A stretch of DNA of 64,000 nucleotides from HdN1 sp964473645 (GTDB taxonomy: Bacteria > Pseudomonadota > Gammaproteobacteria > Pseudomonadales > Ketobacteraceae), in assembly GCA_964473645.1 (NCBI GenBank), contig CAYYPW010000001.1, positions 248,001 through 312,000 of the forward strand. The letters are read 5' to 3'. Of the stretch, positions 17,992 to 26,821 are shown piece by piece. The position numbers and the translations under genes were made by a program. The first letter of the stretch is position 1; every line of letters starts with the position of its first letter. Below the pieces are notes generated by a model. That model searched no databases. It was not told the DNA's origin and saw nothing but the letters and a program-made list of their open reading frames with translations.

Positions 17992-18044
17992 CGAATGGCG
18001 CCCCTAATCATATCCAAAATAGACACGATTAAGGGCGCTATTCG
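17992..18044 (-). promoter_or_regulatory. Inverted repeat masking ribosome site of broken fic gene
   Basis: Arms 17992-18009 and 18027-18044 pair at 16 of 18 positions around a 17-nt loop. In the minus-strand transcript the 3' arm contains the AGGGG ribosome site and ends directly before the TTG start, so the hairpin would sequester translation initiation. It could equally be an operator bound by a protein. Confidence 0.55.
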
Positions 18045-18099
18045 TATATCAATTAATTATGTTGGAAGGGTGTTAAAGTGGGCATACCCCAGCCCAGCT

Positions 18100-19194
18100 T
18101 TATTCAACTGGCGACTCCGGATTCTCAATAAGCAACTTACAGAGCGGCGTATTGATGTAATAGTTACACCGCCCTTTCTTCTCCTTATTTAGAAATCCTG
18201 CCCCGACGAGTTGATCAAGGTATTTGGTTGCGGTAATCCTCGTGACCTTTAAATCTTCCACGAGAAATTCAATTTTTGTGTATGGATTCCGGAAAAGATT
18301 ATTAATCAAATCTTGGCTATATGCTTTTGGAAGGGCTTCTCGTATCCCATGTTTGTAAGTCAGCATTAATTCTTTTATTTCTTGAATGAGGAAAATAGTT
18401 TGCTTTGCTGTCCTTTCAACACCTTCCAACATAAACAACAGCAATGATTCCCAGTCATTATTATCGCGAACGTCTTGAAGTGTTCGGTAGTAATTATTTT
18501 TATTTCGAATCACATAGCGACTTAGGTAAAGCACAGGCAGATCTAGCAGATCCTTTATTACGAGATAAAGAATGTTAATGATCCTGCCCGTCCTGCCATT
18601 CCCATCGTAAAAAGGGTGAATACTTTCAAACTGAAAGTGAATGATGGCCATTTTAATTAGCGGGTCCAACGTCGAAAGCGAATCATCATTTATGTAGTCA
18701 ACAAGATTCGCCATCAACTGCTCTATTTCTCTGGCGTCTTGAGGTGGCGTATACACTACCTCACCGGTCTGCTGGTTTTTAAGTTCGGTTCCTGGCAGCT
18801 TCCTTAGCCCAGCCTTGTTTTTCTCTATTGTTTCTTGAATTTCAAGGATATCTGATAGGCGAATAATTTTCGATCGACGAACCTTATCAAAGCCCCGCTT
18901 TAAAGCCGCCGCATATTCCTGCACCTCCTTCGCTGCAGCGCTGGGTGCGTAGTCTGCAAAAAGGTCGGTCTGAAAAAGCTCATCATGCGTGGTAACGATA
19001 TTTTCGACTTCGGAACTATCCTTCGCTTCTTGTAGGGTAAGGGTATTTATTAGGATGGCTTCATTGGGAATGGTTCTCGCCACCCCCTTGAGTTCTGCCA
19101 GGTATCGGTGCGCTGATGCCAGCTTTTTAAGGACCGCTTTGCTTTCCAATGTCTCTTCATTGACCAAAGGAAGCGGGGGCACTTTGTATGGCAT
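18100..19194 (-). CDS. Fic family protein (class II, with autoinhibitory motif)
   Basis: The 364-residue protein has an N-terminal Fic_N-like region with the inhibitory helix SSEVENI (matching S/TxxxE-G/N), the catalytic motif HPFYDGNGRTGR, and a C-terminal winged-helix segment (YTKIEFLVEDLKVTRITATK). Fic proteins of this group AMPylate target proteins, and the inhibitory Glu blocks ATP binding in cis. The layout and length are like SoFic-type enzymes. The start has AAGGA close upstream. It is followed after about 110 bases by the frameshifted second fic. Three copies of a 12-bp motif lie upstream, suggesting self-regulation through the winged helix. Confidence 0.9.
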   Translation of the reverse strand: MPYKVPPLPLVNEETLESKAVLKKLASAHRYLAELKGVARTIPNEAILINTLTLQEAKDSSEVENIVTTHDELFQTDLFADYAPSAAAKEVQEYAAALKRGFDKVRRSKIIRLSDILEIQETIEKNKAGLRKLPGTELKNQQTGEVVYTPPQDAREIEQLMANLVDYINDDSLSTLDPLIKMAIIHFQFESIHPFYDGNGRTGRIINILYLVIKDLLDLPVLYLSRYVIRNKNNYYRTLQDVRDNNDWESLLLFMLEGVERTAKQTIFLIQEIKELMLTYKHGIREALPKAYSQDLINNLFRNPYTKIEFLVEDLKVTRITATKYLDQLVGAGFLNKEKKGRCNYYINTPLCKLLIENPESPVE

Positions 19195-19225
19195 TGGTTC
19201 CTTGCTCCTTGGTTACGGCAGCAAT

Positions 19226-19296
19226 ATGTATAGAAAACGCAACTTATTATGCACAATCAACGGGCCATGTATAGAAAAATCTATTTTCTATACATG
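19226..19296. promoter_or_regulatory. Operator-like repeats upstream of fic
   Basis: The 12-mer ATGTATAGAAAA occurs at 19226-19237 and 19267-19278 on the plus strand and at 19284-19295 on the minus strand. The last two form a perfect 13-bp inverted repeat (19266-19278 / 19284-19296, 5-nt spacer). The copy nearest the fic start reads TTTTCTATACAT in the fic direction and may overlap the -10 element. This is the pattern of an autoregulatory site; the binder is unproven. Confidence 0.6.
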
Positions 19297-19357
19297 TAGT
19301 CAAGGGCATGCCTAAGAAAATAACATAGGGATACCTAACCAAAAGAGGGTGGCGCGG

Positions 19358-19618
19358 CTAGAAAATAGTCCCGATAAATACGCTATTTGTGCGCGATCTC
19401 GATTCTGGAGAGCCAGTGGAGGGGCTTGGCGACAATCTGTGCGGCCAGACGGAGGGATGCATAACTCCCCCATTATTCCCCCATAACCCTTCAGGTGCTT
19501 TAGGGCCAAGCTTATAGCGAACCCCTCTTCGTTCACCGTATCGGGCAAAATGGTGTTTATCTCGAAGATTTCTAAGCAAATCTTTAGCCTGTTCATCAGT
19601 TAAAGACGTGATGATCAT
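19358..19618 (-). pseudogene. Fragment of a winged-helix-containing protein
   Basis: The first ~37 residues (SLTDEQAKDLLRNLRDKHHF, then YGERRGVRYKLG) look like the C-terminal winged helix of a larger regulatory or ATP-binding protein. Beyond that the translation is low-complexity and not protein-like. The fragment begins exactly where the transposase relic begins on the other strand, so it is probably the tail of a gene cut by insertion or deletion. Identity of the parent is unknown. Confidence 0.35.
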
Positions 19619-19697
19619 CAGGCGGGTTCTGCAACTGATTCGTCAGCATTGGCCGGAAACACGCATTCTTTTGCGTGGCGATGCGCATTTTGCGCCT
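19616..19697 (+). mobile_element. Relic of a DDE transposase (IS1380-like)
   Basis: About 26 codons read IRRVLQLIRQHWPETRILL followed by RGDAHFA, which resembles the segment with the second catalytic Asp (LRGDSHF/Y) in IS1380-type DDE transposases. No start, stop, inverted terminal repeats or other part of the element is visible. The piece ends next to the stop codon of the patatin-like gene. Confidence 0.5.
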
Positions 19698-19698
19698 C

Positions 19699-21165
19699 TC
19701 AACGCCCTGTTCGACGATCCCGTTCACGCAATCGTTCATTGCACTGCTGCAAAACTCGGCTGATATGGGTTTGATTTTTTATCATGGGCAGTTTGGGCCA
19801 AGTGGCACGCTCGCCTGCCAAAATAAAATCATTAACCTCGTCAGACGTGGGATTCGCCATGACTTTTAGATATCGGCTCATCGCAAAATCAGGATGAATA
19901 TTGATGTCGCCGAGGTAATCCTGTCCAAGCAGCGCGTCTGCGCGATCCAGCCAAAAACGTAATGCTCTGCTGGCCGTGCGTTTTTTAATAACGCCTATCG
20001 TCTGATGCCATTGAGCATGAATGGACGAACTGGTCAGCTCAAGTAACATGGGAACCACACCACGCCGTTCGCCGTTTTTTACGAAGGGCAGCACATGGGG
20101 ATTGGTTTGGCTAACGATGAAATGATTGACGTTGTGCACACGCCCCATTCGCCCCATCGGAATATCAGTATGCACGCCACCGTCAGCCCAGCGCTCAGTG
20201 TGCATATAGTCGACCCACTCATTTTGCCCGTTTTTTGCTTTCAGGCCGATCGCCGGAAACAAGAACGGAATGGAGCTCGATGCACGGCAACTGTGGGGAA
20301 TCAGCACATGCGGCGCGGTTTTGTAATTAAGGATGAGAGGCTTTTGCCCAGAGCGCGTAGGCGAAACGGTGATATTGATCACTCTCCCCGTTCGCCGGTA
20401 CGCCTCAAGAAAGGTGAGCGAGGGAATATTGGAGGAGATGGAATCCAGCAGTTGTTCAGGGTCCAGCACATGCTTTTTCTTTAGCATCACACTTGGCGCG
20501 CATAGACGAATGGGGTCAAAGCGCCTGTTTTCAGGCGCGCTGAACAAATCTCGCAGTTCGTCGTCGGTGTGAGTACCCACGACGCCCGCCACGATAGCAC
20601 CCATGCTGGTGCCAGAAATAACGCGCGGCAAAACTTGATGTTGCAACAGGGTTTTGATAATTCCCAAATGATAAATACCAAACGCACCACCGCCACTGAG
20701 CATTAAGGCGGAACATCCAAAGTTTCGCGTGGCATGTTTGAACAGCAATCTCTTTTGCCCAAAAGGCAATTCAGGAAAATCCTCATCACAGAGATAGTTC
20801 AGCGTCTTTTCAATTTGGTCCAAATAGTCTCGGATCAAGAATTTAGTGCCGGCCAACGCCACATTGTAAAGGTTAGGATCTACCAGCTCGCCCAGCGTTC
20901 GATGCAAACTTTCCTGCATATAAGCGACCAGCTGTTTCGGGTCGCGCAGACTGCGCAAGTGTTCCAAATGACAAATTTGTTCGCGTAACAACTCGTAGGG
21001 ATAGAACGTCGATTCATCCTCTGCTCGCCAGAGGTCGTGGCCGAGCAACACATCCAGTTCCAGCGCCGCCGTGCGCCACTCGCTGTAGGTGTTCGCACTG
21101 GGTAGGGCTCGTTGTAATTGTTTGATACGCGTATTGTTATTTTTTGTTGCTGTCGCTTTTGGCAT
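19699..21165 (-). CDS. Patatin-like phospholipase with DUF3336
   Basis: The 488-residue protein has an N-terminal DUF3336-type helical region (~1-140) and a patatin domain with the oxyanion loop SGGGAFGIYHLG, the nucleophile elbow GTSMG (Ser) and the catalytic Asp in WADGGVHTDIP. These form the Ser-Asp dyad of lipid acyl hydrolases, related to yeast Tgl-type lipases. Probably acts on phospholipids or triacylglycerols. The C-terminus ends in Arg-rich sequence abutting the transposase relic, so the last few codons may be altered. Single gene, divergent from the P450. Confidence 0.88.
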   Translation of the reverse strand: MPKATATKNNNTRIKQLQRALPSANTYSEWRTAALELDVLLGHDLWRAEDESTFYPYELLREQICHLEHLRSLRDPKQLVAYMQESLHRTLGELVDPNLYNVALAGTKFLIRDYLDQIEKTLNYLCDEDFPELPFGQKRLLFKHATRNFGCSALMLSGGGAFGIYHLGIIKTLLQHQVLPRVISGTSMGAIVAGVVGTHTDDELRDLFSAPENRRFDPIRLCAPSVMLKKKHVLDPEQLLDSISSNIPSLTFLEAYRRTGRVINITVSPTRSGQKPLILNYKTAPHVLIPHSCRASSSIPFLFPAIGLKAKNGQNEWVDYMHTERWADGGVHTDIPMGRMGRVHNVNHFIVSQTNPHVLPFVKNGERRGVVPMLLELTSSSIHAQWHQTIGVIKKRTASRALRFWLDRADALLGQDYLGDINIHPDFAMSRYLKVMANPTSDEVNDFILAGERATWPKLPMIKNQTHISRVLQQCNERLRERDRRTGR

Positions 21166-21315
21166 TGCTACGGTGCCCCAACTTCAAAGTGCTAAAGGAC
21201 GTCTGGAAGGATAGAAAGAACAAAACCAATATTTACCAAATCGTAGCATAGGGACCTGGGCAGAGGATGCTAAGCTTGCTCAATAGCGGATTTATTCTTC
21301 CTGTCCTCTGCTGGG

Positions 21316-22785
21316 ATGGGAGAGTTTTTTGTGTTAATGCATGAGTATTGGACAATGACTACATCTACCGACACCCCCACACTTCGCCAATTTAAAGACC
21401 TGCCAGGGCCGCGCCCTTGGCCTGTGGTAGGCAATGCGCTGCAAGTTAAGCTTTCACGTTTGCATCAGGATGTAGAAGCCTGGGCTCAACAGTATGGCCC
21501 GGTATTTCGAATGCGTTTGGGGCCTAACAAAGTATTGGTCGTGGCCGATCATGAGGTGGTAGCCAGTTTGCTGAAAGATCGCCCTGATGGTTTTCGACGC
21601 CCCGCACTGTTGGTTGATATTATTGATGAAATGGGCCTTAAATCTGGTGTTATAACGGCTGAAGGTAACGCGTGGGAACACCAGCGTCGCATGGTCATGG
21701 CGAGTTTTGCACCCGGTAACGTGCGCAGCTATTTTCCTTCTTTACTGAAGGTGACCAAACGTTTGCGTGGGCGCTGGCAGAAAGCGGCCGATGACAGCAC
21801 AACCATTGATTTGCAGGCTGACTTTATGCGCTTCACCGTGGATGCCGTTGCCGGCCTGGCATTTGGGTCGGACATCAACACACTGGAGTCAGACGATGAC
21901 GCGATTCAGCAACATCTGGATAGAATTATTCCAGCGCTGTTCAAGCGAGTTAACGCGTTAGTGCCTTATTGGCGCTTTATTAAATTTCCCACCGACCGTC
22001 AACTCGATCGCAGCGTCGTCATTGTCAATGAAGCAATAAAGGGTTTCATTGCAAAAGCACGGGAACGGCTTGCCGCCAATCCATCCCTGCGAGAACAACC
22101 CAATAATCTGCTGGAATCAATGATTGTTGCTGCCGATCAGAGCGATAGCGGCGTGGATAACGATGATGTGGCAGGCAATGTGATCACCATGTTGCTAGCG
22201 GGCGAAGAAACCACAGCAACGACGTTATCGTGGATGGTCTATTTGCTGATGCGTAACCCTGACGCGCTTCAACGCGCCCAAGAGGAAGCCCGTAGCGTCG
22301 AGGGCGACTTGAGCGACCTGACACCTGAAAAGCTGACCGAATTGAAATTCATTGATGCTTGCACCCACGAAACGCTGAGACTTAAACCGACCGGGCCATT
22401 TAACATTCTCGTCGCGTTGAACGACACCACAGTGGCAGGCGTAGCGGTTCCAAAAGGCATGTGGATTTGGTGCGTATTTCGGCATGACAGTGTAGCGGAG
22501 CGCTATTTTCCAGATCCAAAGGCATTTAAACCACAACGTTGGCTGGAAGCCGACGCCTCGACCATGGCCCAGTCACGACGGGTGTCAATGCCGTTCGGCT
22601 CGGGGCCGCGCGTGTGTCCTGGGCGTTATTTGGCGATGCTGGAAATAAAACTGGCCATGCTCATGTTGCTCAGAGACTTCGACATTGAAAGAGTCGACAC
22701 CCCTGATGGCGGCGAGGCTCAGGAAATTCTTGCTATCACGATGAGCCCAGTGGGATTAACAATGAAACTGCGTAAGCGGCCATAA
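21316..22785 (+). CDS. Cytochrome P450
   Basis: Up to 489 residues with the P450 hallmarks: proline-rich start (LPGPRPWPVVGN), I-helix oxygen-binding AGEETTATT (~295-303), K-helix ExxR in HETLRLKP, and the haem loop FGSGPRVCPGRYLA with the ligand Cys near 434. It resembles the long-chain CYP102-like/CYP4-like class rather than short bacterial forms. No membrane anchor is evident. In-frame ATGs at 21337 and 21355 are alternative starts. Redox partners are not adjacent. Substrate is likely hydrophobic but cannot be given. Divergent from the patatin-like gene. Confidence 0.9.
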   Translation: MGEFFVLMHEYWTMTTSTDTPTLRQFKDLPGPRPWPVVGNALQVKLSRLHQDVEAWAQQYGPVFRMRLGPNKVLVVADHEVVASLLKDRPDGFRRPALLVDIIDEMGLKSGVITAEGNAWEHQRRMVMASFAPGNVRSYFPSLLKVTKRLRGRWQKAADDSTTIDLQADFMRFTVDAVAGLAFGSDINTLESDDDAIQQHLDRIIPALFKRVNALVPYWRFIKFPTDRQLDRSVVIVNEAIKGFIAKARERLAANPSLREQPNNLLESMIVAADQSDSGVDNDDVAGNVITMLLAGEETTATTLSWMVYLLMRNPDALQRAQEEARSVEGDLSDLTPEKLTELKFIDACTHETLRLKPTGPFNILVALNDTTVAGVAVPKGMWIWCVFRHDSVAERYFPDPKAFKPQRWLEADASTMAQSRRVSMPFGSGPRVCPGRYLAMLEIKLAMLMLLRDFDIERVDTPDGGEAQEILAITMSPVGLTMKLRKRP

Positions 22786-22796
22786 AAGCTCTGGCG

Positions 22797-22834
22797 GCCC
22801 AGAAAGTTAGGAAGGTTCCCTTCGCTTTCTGGGC
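22797..22834. terminator. Possible hairpin terminator between convergent genes
   Basis: Perfect 10-bp arms GCCCAGAAAG (22797-22806) and CTTTCTGGGC (22825-22834) lie just after the P450 stop and before the 3' end of the carbamoyltransferase gene. There is no strong T-run, so termination strength is uncertain. Confidence 0.5.
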
Positions 22835-22881
22835 GGCTTCACAGGTAAGCCAAAACTGATCAACAGTAAGTGAACGTTCGC

Positions 22882-24603
22882 TTATTGAAGGTCAGCCTTC
22901 TCGAATACCATATCTTCAATCACCAGCACATCAAGGCCACTGGTAAAGAAAACCGATAAAGCATCTTCAACGGAATGAATGATCGGTTTTCCCATAACAT
23001 TAAAACTGGTGTTCAGCAAAACGGGAACCCCCGTAATTTTATAGAACGCTGCAATCAAATCATAATATTTTTCGTTGTTTTCCCGCGTAACACTTTGCAG
23101 GCGCCCCGTTTTATCTTCATGAACAACAGCAGGCACCTTATCGAGAACCGCATCTTTGAATTTCAGCGTTCTTTCCATATAGGGCGAAAGCTGGTAGTTT
23201 TCAAAGTATTCATCACCGTGCTCATGAAGAATTGACGGCGCAAACGGGCGAAATTCTTCCCGAAACTTCACTCTTGCGTTCAAGGTGTCTTTCATGGCGG
23301 CAGTGCGAGGATCTGCTAAAATGGATCTATTCCCCAGCGCCCGAGGGCCAAATTCGGCTCGTCCTTGCACCCAACCGATCACATTTCCCTCCGATAAAAG
23401 TTGTGCGACTCTTTCATAAAGCGCAGGTCCGCTTAACACTTTATGCTTTAGTCCGCTAAACCTCTGACAATACTCCATTACCTCCCGACTCATTTGCGAG
23501 CCCAAATAGGGAGTCATATGGGACGCCGGCGATTTCACTGGCGGATTATCTTGATAATAGGCAATCAAAGCCGCGCCTATAGCATTACCTTCGTCACCGG
23601 GTGCCGAATAAACATGCAAATTCTTGAACGGTGTCAGTTCTAACAGCAATCCATTGCAGGCTGAATTCAACGCGCAACCACCGGAAAGAACAAGATTTTC
23701 AGAAATATTAAGCGAATGAAGCTGCTTCAAAATTTCAGCCATTAATTCGCAGAAAACCAACTGACCGTTGTATGCTATGTCCGCAACCGTGATATCTGAT
23801 TTATTCTGATCGTTTTGCAACGCGAAAAGATCATCGTACACCGCTAAAGGAGATAGCTTTTGTCGAACGAATCTGGTTTTTTCAACCTTTAAGATTCCTT
23901 TTAATATGGTATAGACTTTTTCGTTGTACTTGCCATAGGGGGCCAGCCCCATGACCTTCCACTCCTCTCCTTTAATCGGTTCAAAACCGCAAACCTTACA
24001 GATAAAGCTATAAAAAACTCCCAGACTTTCAAACGAATTTTTAATGCCATGCAGCTTCGTAATAACTCCATTTTTATAGCAAAAAAAGGAAGTCGAAGAC
24101 ATTTCACCGAATCCATCTATAACCGCGCAGACAGCCTCTTCAAACGGGCTGCTATAACAGGCAGTCGCCGCATGCGTCATGTGATGGTTATAATGACGCA
24201 TCTCCGTTTTTGTGTTTGGGTTGGCCATGTTGCGCTGAAAAATCAAGCTTTGACCGGTGAAGTGATAGGTATTCTTAAGTGCCGCCGTTAAATAGTGGTA
24301 AACGTTGTAAACGTAGGGATGAACAAACTTTTTTATAAAAGGCATCAGCCTAAATATAATTTTTAATTCTACCTGGGTGTTTTCGCTCCAGGTAGTTGTA
24401 ATGACCAGGTCGGCATTCGGGTCAGTGTATTTTTTTAACAGCTTTTCAGTAAGTATTAGGTCATCGGCAAAGGTGTTCCATGCCCTCTTATTTTGAAGGT
24501 ATCGCTCTGTAGATTCTGCAAAAACAACCTTACCTTCGGAGTTAACTATTGCAATGGCCGGGTCATGCTGCGAACAGGCCAGGCCAATATAGTTTTTAGT
24601 CAT
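22882..24603 (-). CDS. NodU/CmcH-type O-carbamoyltransferase
   Basis: The 573-residue protein has the N-terminal TsaD-like domain (IGLACSQHDPAIAIV, HHMTHAATACYSSPFEEA with metal-binding His pair, VIDGFGE, LSGGCALNSACNG) and the C-terminal YrdC-like domain (GWVQGRAEFGPRALGNRSI, REEFRPFAPSIL). This is the carbamoyltransferase family that makes carbamoyl-AMP from carbamoyl phosphate and ATP and moves the carbamoyl group to a hydroxyl of a natural product. Full length. Last gene of the minus-strand beta-lactone-like operon, 92 bases after the OleC-like gene, so its acceptor is probably the cluster's lipid product. Confidence 0.9.
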   Translation of the reverse strand: MTKNYIGLACSQHDPAIAIVNSEGKVVFAESTERYLQNKRAWNTFADDLILTEKLLKKYTDPNADLVITTTWSENTQVELKIIFRLMPFIKKFVHPYVYNVYHYLTAALKNTYHFTGQSLIFQRNMANPNTKTEMRHYNHHMTHAATACYSSPFEEAVCAVIDGFGEMSSTSFFCYKNGVITKLHGIKNSFESLGVFYSFICKVCGFEPIKGEEWKVMGLAPYGKYNEKVYTILKGILKVEKTRFVRQKLSPLAVYDDLFALQNDQNKSDITVADIAYNGQLVFCELMAEILKQLHSLNISENLVLSGGCALNSACNGLLLELTPFKNLHVYSAPGDEGNAIGAALIAYYQDNPPVKSPASHMTPYLGSQMSREVMEYCQRFSGLKHKVLSGPALYERVAQLLSEGNVIGWVQGRAEFGPRALGNRSILADPRTAAMKDTLNARVKFREEFRPFAPSILHEHGDEYFENYQLSPYMERTLKFKDAVLDKVPAVVHEDKTGRLQSVTRENNEKYYDLIAAFYKITGVPVLLNTSFNVMGKPIIHSVEDALSVFFTSGLDVLVIEDMVFEKADLQ

Positions 24604-24695
24604 ATAATCTATCCATAAATTTTTGTTAAGAAAGCGATCACGCCTTCAAAAAAGTCTGTTCAAGTGGCCTGCTGCACCTGTAATAAACGCTTATT

Positions 24696-26663
24696 CTATT
24701 TACCCTCTTGCTTGTCTTTGAGTGGTTTCCACCAGGTTGCTCCAAAAACAATGGTCATATAGATGGTTTTTTTAACTGAAATGCCAGCTTTGGCACCAAC
24801 GGGAAGCGCAATATAGAGCTGAAGGGGATGAACGACAACGCTCAAAAATATGTCTATATACCACATCCACTTTATAATAATATTTTCAATAGGGAATATC
24901 AGGCCATACGCAATAAAAAGCCACCCAAAAATCGGAATAAGCATAGGGAGCTGGCTGCGCAGGTCTGGTTTTCTAGGTTCACTGGTGATGCTGTTATTTT
25001 TCATTACATTTTCTGCCCAATCTGCTAAAAGTTCTCTAAATATCTTGGCATTGTGACGAATATCAACAGGGAATGAATCATGAAATAAAACAGTCTTTAT
25101 CTCCCTGGTTACTAGATGTGATCTACCCAGCTCGAGCAATTCCTGTCTGATTTTTTCCAGTTGATTGTTGTCAAACTGTTTATTGCGGCCCCTGCGGTCT
25201 AACTCAATACACATGACCGGTGTTTGCTTGTTCTTGGGACCAATTCCAACAAGGGCGCTTCTATAAACGTCTGGATGGCTATTGAAAACACCTTCACATT
25301 GCACTGAAAATAAAACAGTATTCCCGGTGTTTACCCTATGTTTATGTCGACCACAAAACCAAATCCTTCCTTCTTGATCCAGTGAGCCAAGATCACCCAT
25401 GCGGTGCCAGACGCCCTCGCCATCGCTGATTTTACCGAAGAGGTTTGCGTTGGGATTGCGGTGGTAGAGCTTACTCACAATCCCACCCTTTATGACAATT
25501 TCACCGACTTCACCCGGTGCGACCAAAAGATCCTCGCTCCACTTCTCTATCGGATCGTCGGTGATTTTAATAATGCGCACGTCGAGATTCGAAATGGGCC
25601 TGCCAATGCAGGTTCCCATACCGCTTGCCGTTTTTGGGCGGCACTCCGTGAGAAGCGTCTTTGAGTCGATGAAAGAGATAGGAAGGGCTTCAGTGGCACC
25701 ATAAGTCGTTAGTATTTCAGCATCATCCGTTAATAGTTGCTGAAATTCTTCCATGATGGAGCTGGTCACCGGCGCTCCGCCAGAAAATACCATTTTCATG
25801 CTGGGAAGTTTGACACCGTGTTGAATGCCAAATTTCGCTACTTGATTCAGTAGTGCCGGTGACGCGAACATGGAGGTCACTTTATACTGATTGATAGGAT
25901 CAATAATATTGTTTGGATCAACAAAAGCGGGTTTTGTGGGATCTATCTTGGGTAATACCGCAGTGATGCCAATTAACATGTCGTAAAGCGCAAATAGTGA
26001 TAGCGTGGCAAGATCGACTTGATTGGGATCGGTATTAAAGTTTTCTATCAACGCTTGTGCCTCAGCATCTACCATGGCGTGCGTATACTCCACGCCTTTT
26101 GCTGGGCCGGTGCTTCCTGTCGTAAAGCTTATTAAAGCGAGATCTTCTGCTTCTGTGTCGGCAATAGCAACATTGTCAGCGGTTGGATGGCGCAGCTCCT
26201 TAAGCGTATACCCTCCCCAAAACCATTTATTTCCAACGGTCACCCAGGTTTTGATAGAGCGAAAATTACGATAAAATAGCAGCCTTAAAATATGGGCTTT
26301 TTCTATTCCAATAAATGCTTCAGCACCCACGGCATTATAGCAATGCAGCATACGCTTTACCCCAAGGCCGGGATCAACTATCACTGGGATAGCCCCCACC
26401 TTAAAAAGGGCAAAAGTAATAGAAAACAATTCAGGGCCGGGCTTAACCAGGAAAATGGTTTTCGTCCCTCGTTTTATTCCTGCCGCCATAAATCCAGCGG
26501 CATACTGATCTGATTCTGTGTCTATATCATAATAGGTTTTATGGCCATAGCGGATGGTACCGTCGTTGTCGGTGCCGACAGGATAAATAATGGCTGTCTT
26601 CTGAGGGAACTGCTTAGCGTTTTTTTTTAAATAGGTTGCAATATTTAAATGACTACTGCTCAT
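24696..26663 (-). CDS. OleC-like adenylate-forming enzyme with C-terminal membrane tail
   Basis: The 655-residue protein belongs to the AMP-binding superfamily: P-loop SFTTGSTGPAKG (179-190), GATEALPISF, and an MGDLGSLDQEGRIWFCGR hinge region. Overall it is closest in layout to OleC, which converts 2-alkyl-3-hydroxyacids to beta-lactones using ATP, and to the related fatty acid-CoA ligase group. Unusually, the last ~85 residues form two hydrophobic segments (PIFGWLFIAYGLIFPI; YIDIFLSVVVHPLQLY) followed by a TWWKPLK motif, so the enzyme is probably membrane-bound. It lies between the KAS III-like pair and the carbamoyltransferase. A plain acyl-CoA ligase role is the alternative. Confidence 0.82.
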   Translation of the reverse strand: MSSSHLNIATYLKKNAKQFPQKTAIIYPVGTDNDGTIRYGHKTYYDIDTESDQYAAGFMAAGIKRGTKTIFLVKPGPELFSITFALFKVGAIPVIVDPGLGVKRMLHCYNAVGAEAFIGIEKAHILRLLFYRNFRSIKTWVTVGNKWFWGGYTLKELRHPTADNVAIADTEAEDLALISFTTGSTGPAKGVEYTHAMVDAEAQALIENFNTDPNQVDLATLSLFALYDMLIGITAVLPKIDPTKPAFVDPNNIIDPINQYKVTSMFASPALLNQVAKFGIQHGVKLPSMKMVFSGGAPVTSSIMEEFQQLLTDDAEILTTYGATEALPISFIDSKTLLTECRPKTASGMGTCIGRPISNLDVRIIKITDDPIEKWSEDLLVAPGEVGEIVIKGGIVSKLYHRNPNANLFGKISDGEGVWHRMGDLGSLDQEGRIWFCGRHKHRVNTGNTVLFSVQCEGVFNSHPDVYRSALVGIGPKNKQTPVMCIELDRRGRNKQFDNNQLEKIRQELLELGRSHLVTREIKTVLFHDSFPVDIRHNAKIFRELLADWAENVMKNNSITSEPRKPDLRSQLPMLIPIFGWLFIAYGLIFPIENIIIKWMWYIDIFLSVVVHPLQLYIALPVGAKAGISVKKTIYMTIVFGATWWKPLKDKQEGK

Positions 26664-26821
26664 TTATCTTTCCCGCATTAATGATTGCCGGTCTAAATGC
26701 CAGGCACACAGACACCTCGACACACAGACACATTGTTTTTGACGTCCATGTCATTGCACGCACCTACCTATCGACGGATGGCCCTCTCCCGGCACAAGGC
26801 GCTGGAAAGAGACGGCGCCAA

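Noticed and set aside
26700..26740. Repeated CACACAGACAC-type sequence between cluster genes
   Set aside because: Only two short imperfect copies; not enough for a functional repeat or array.
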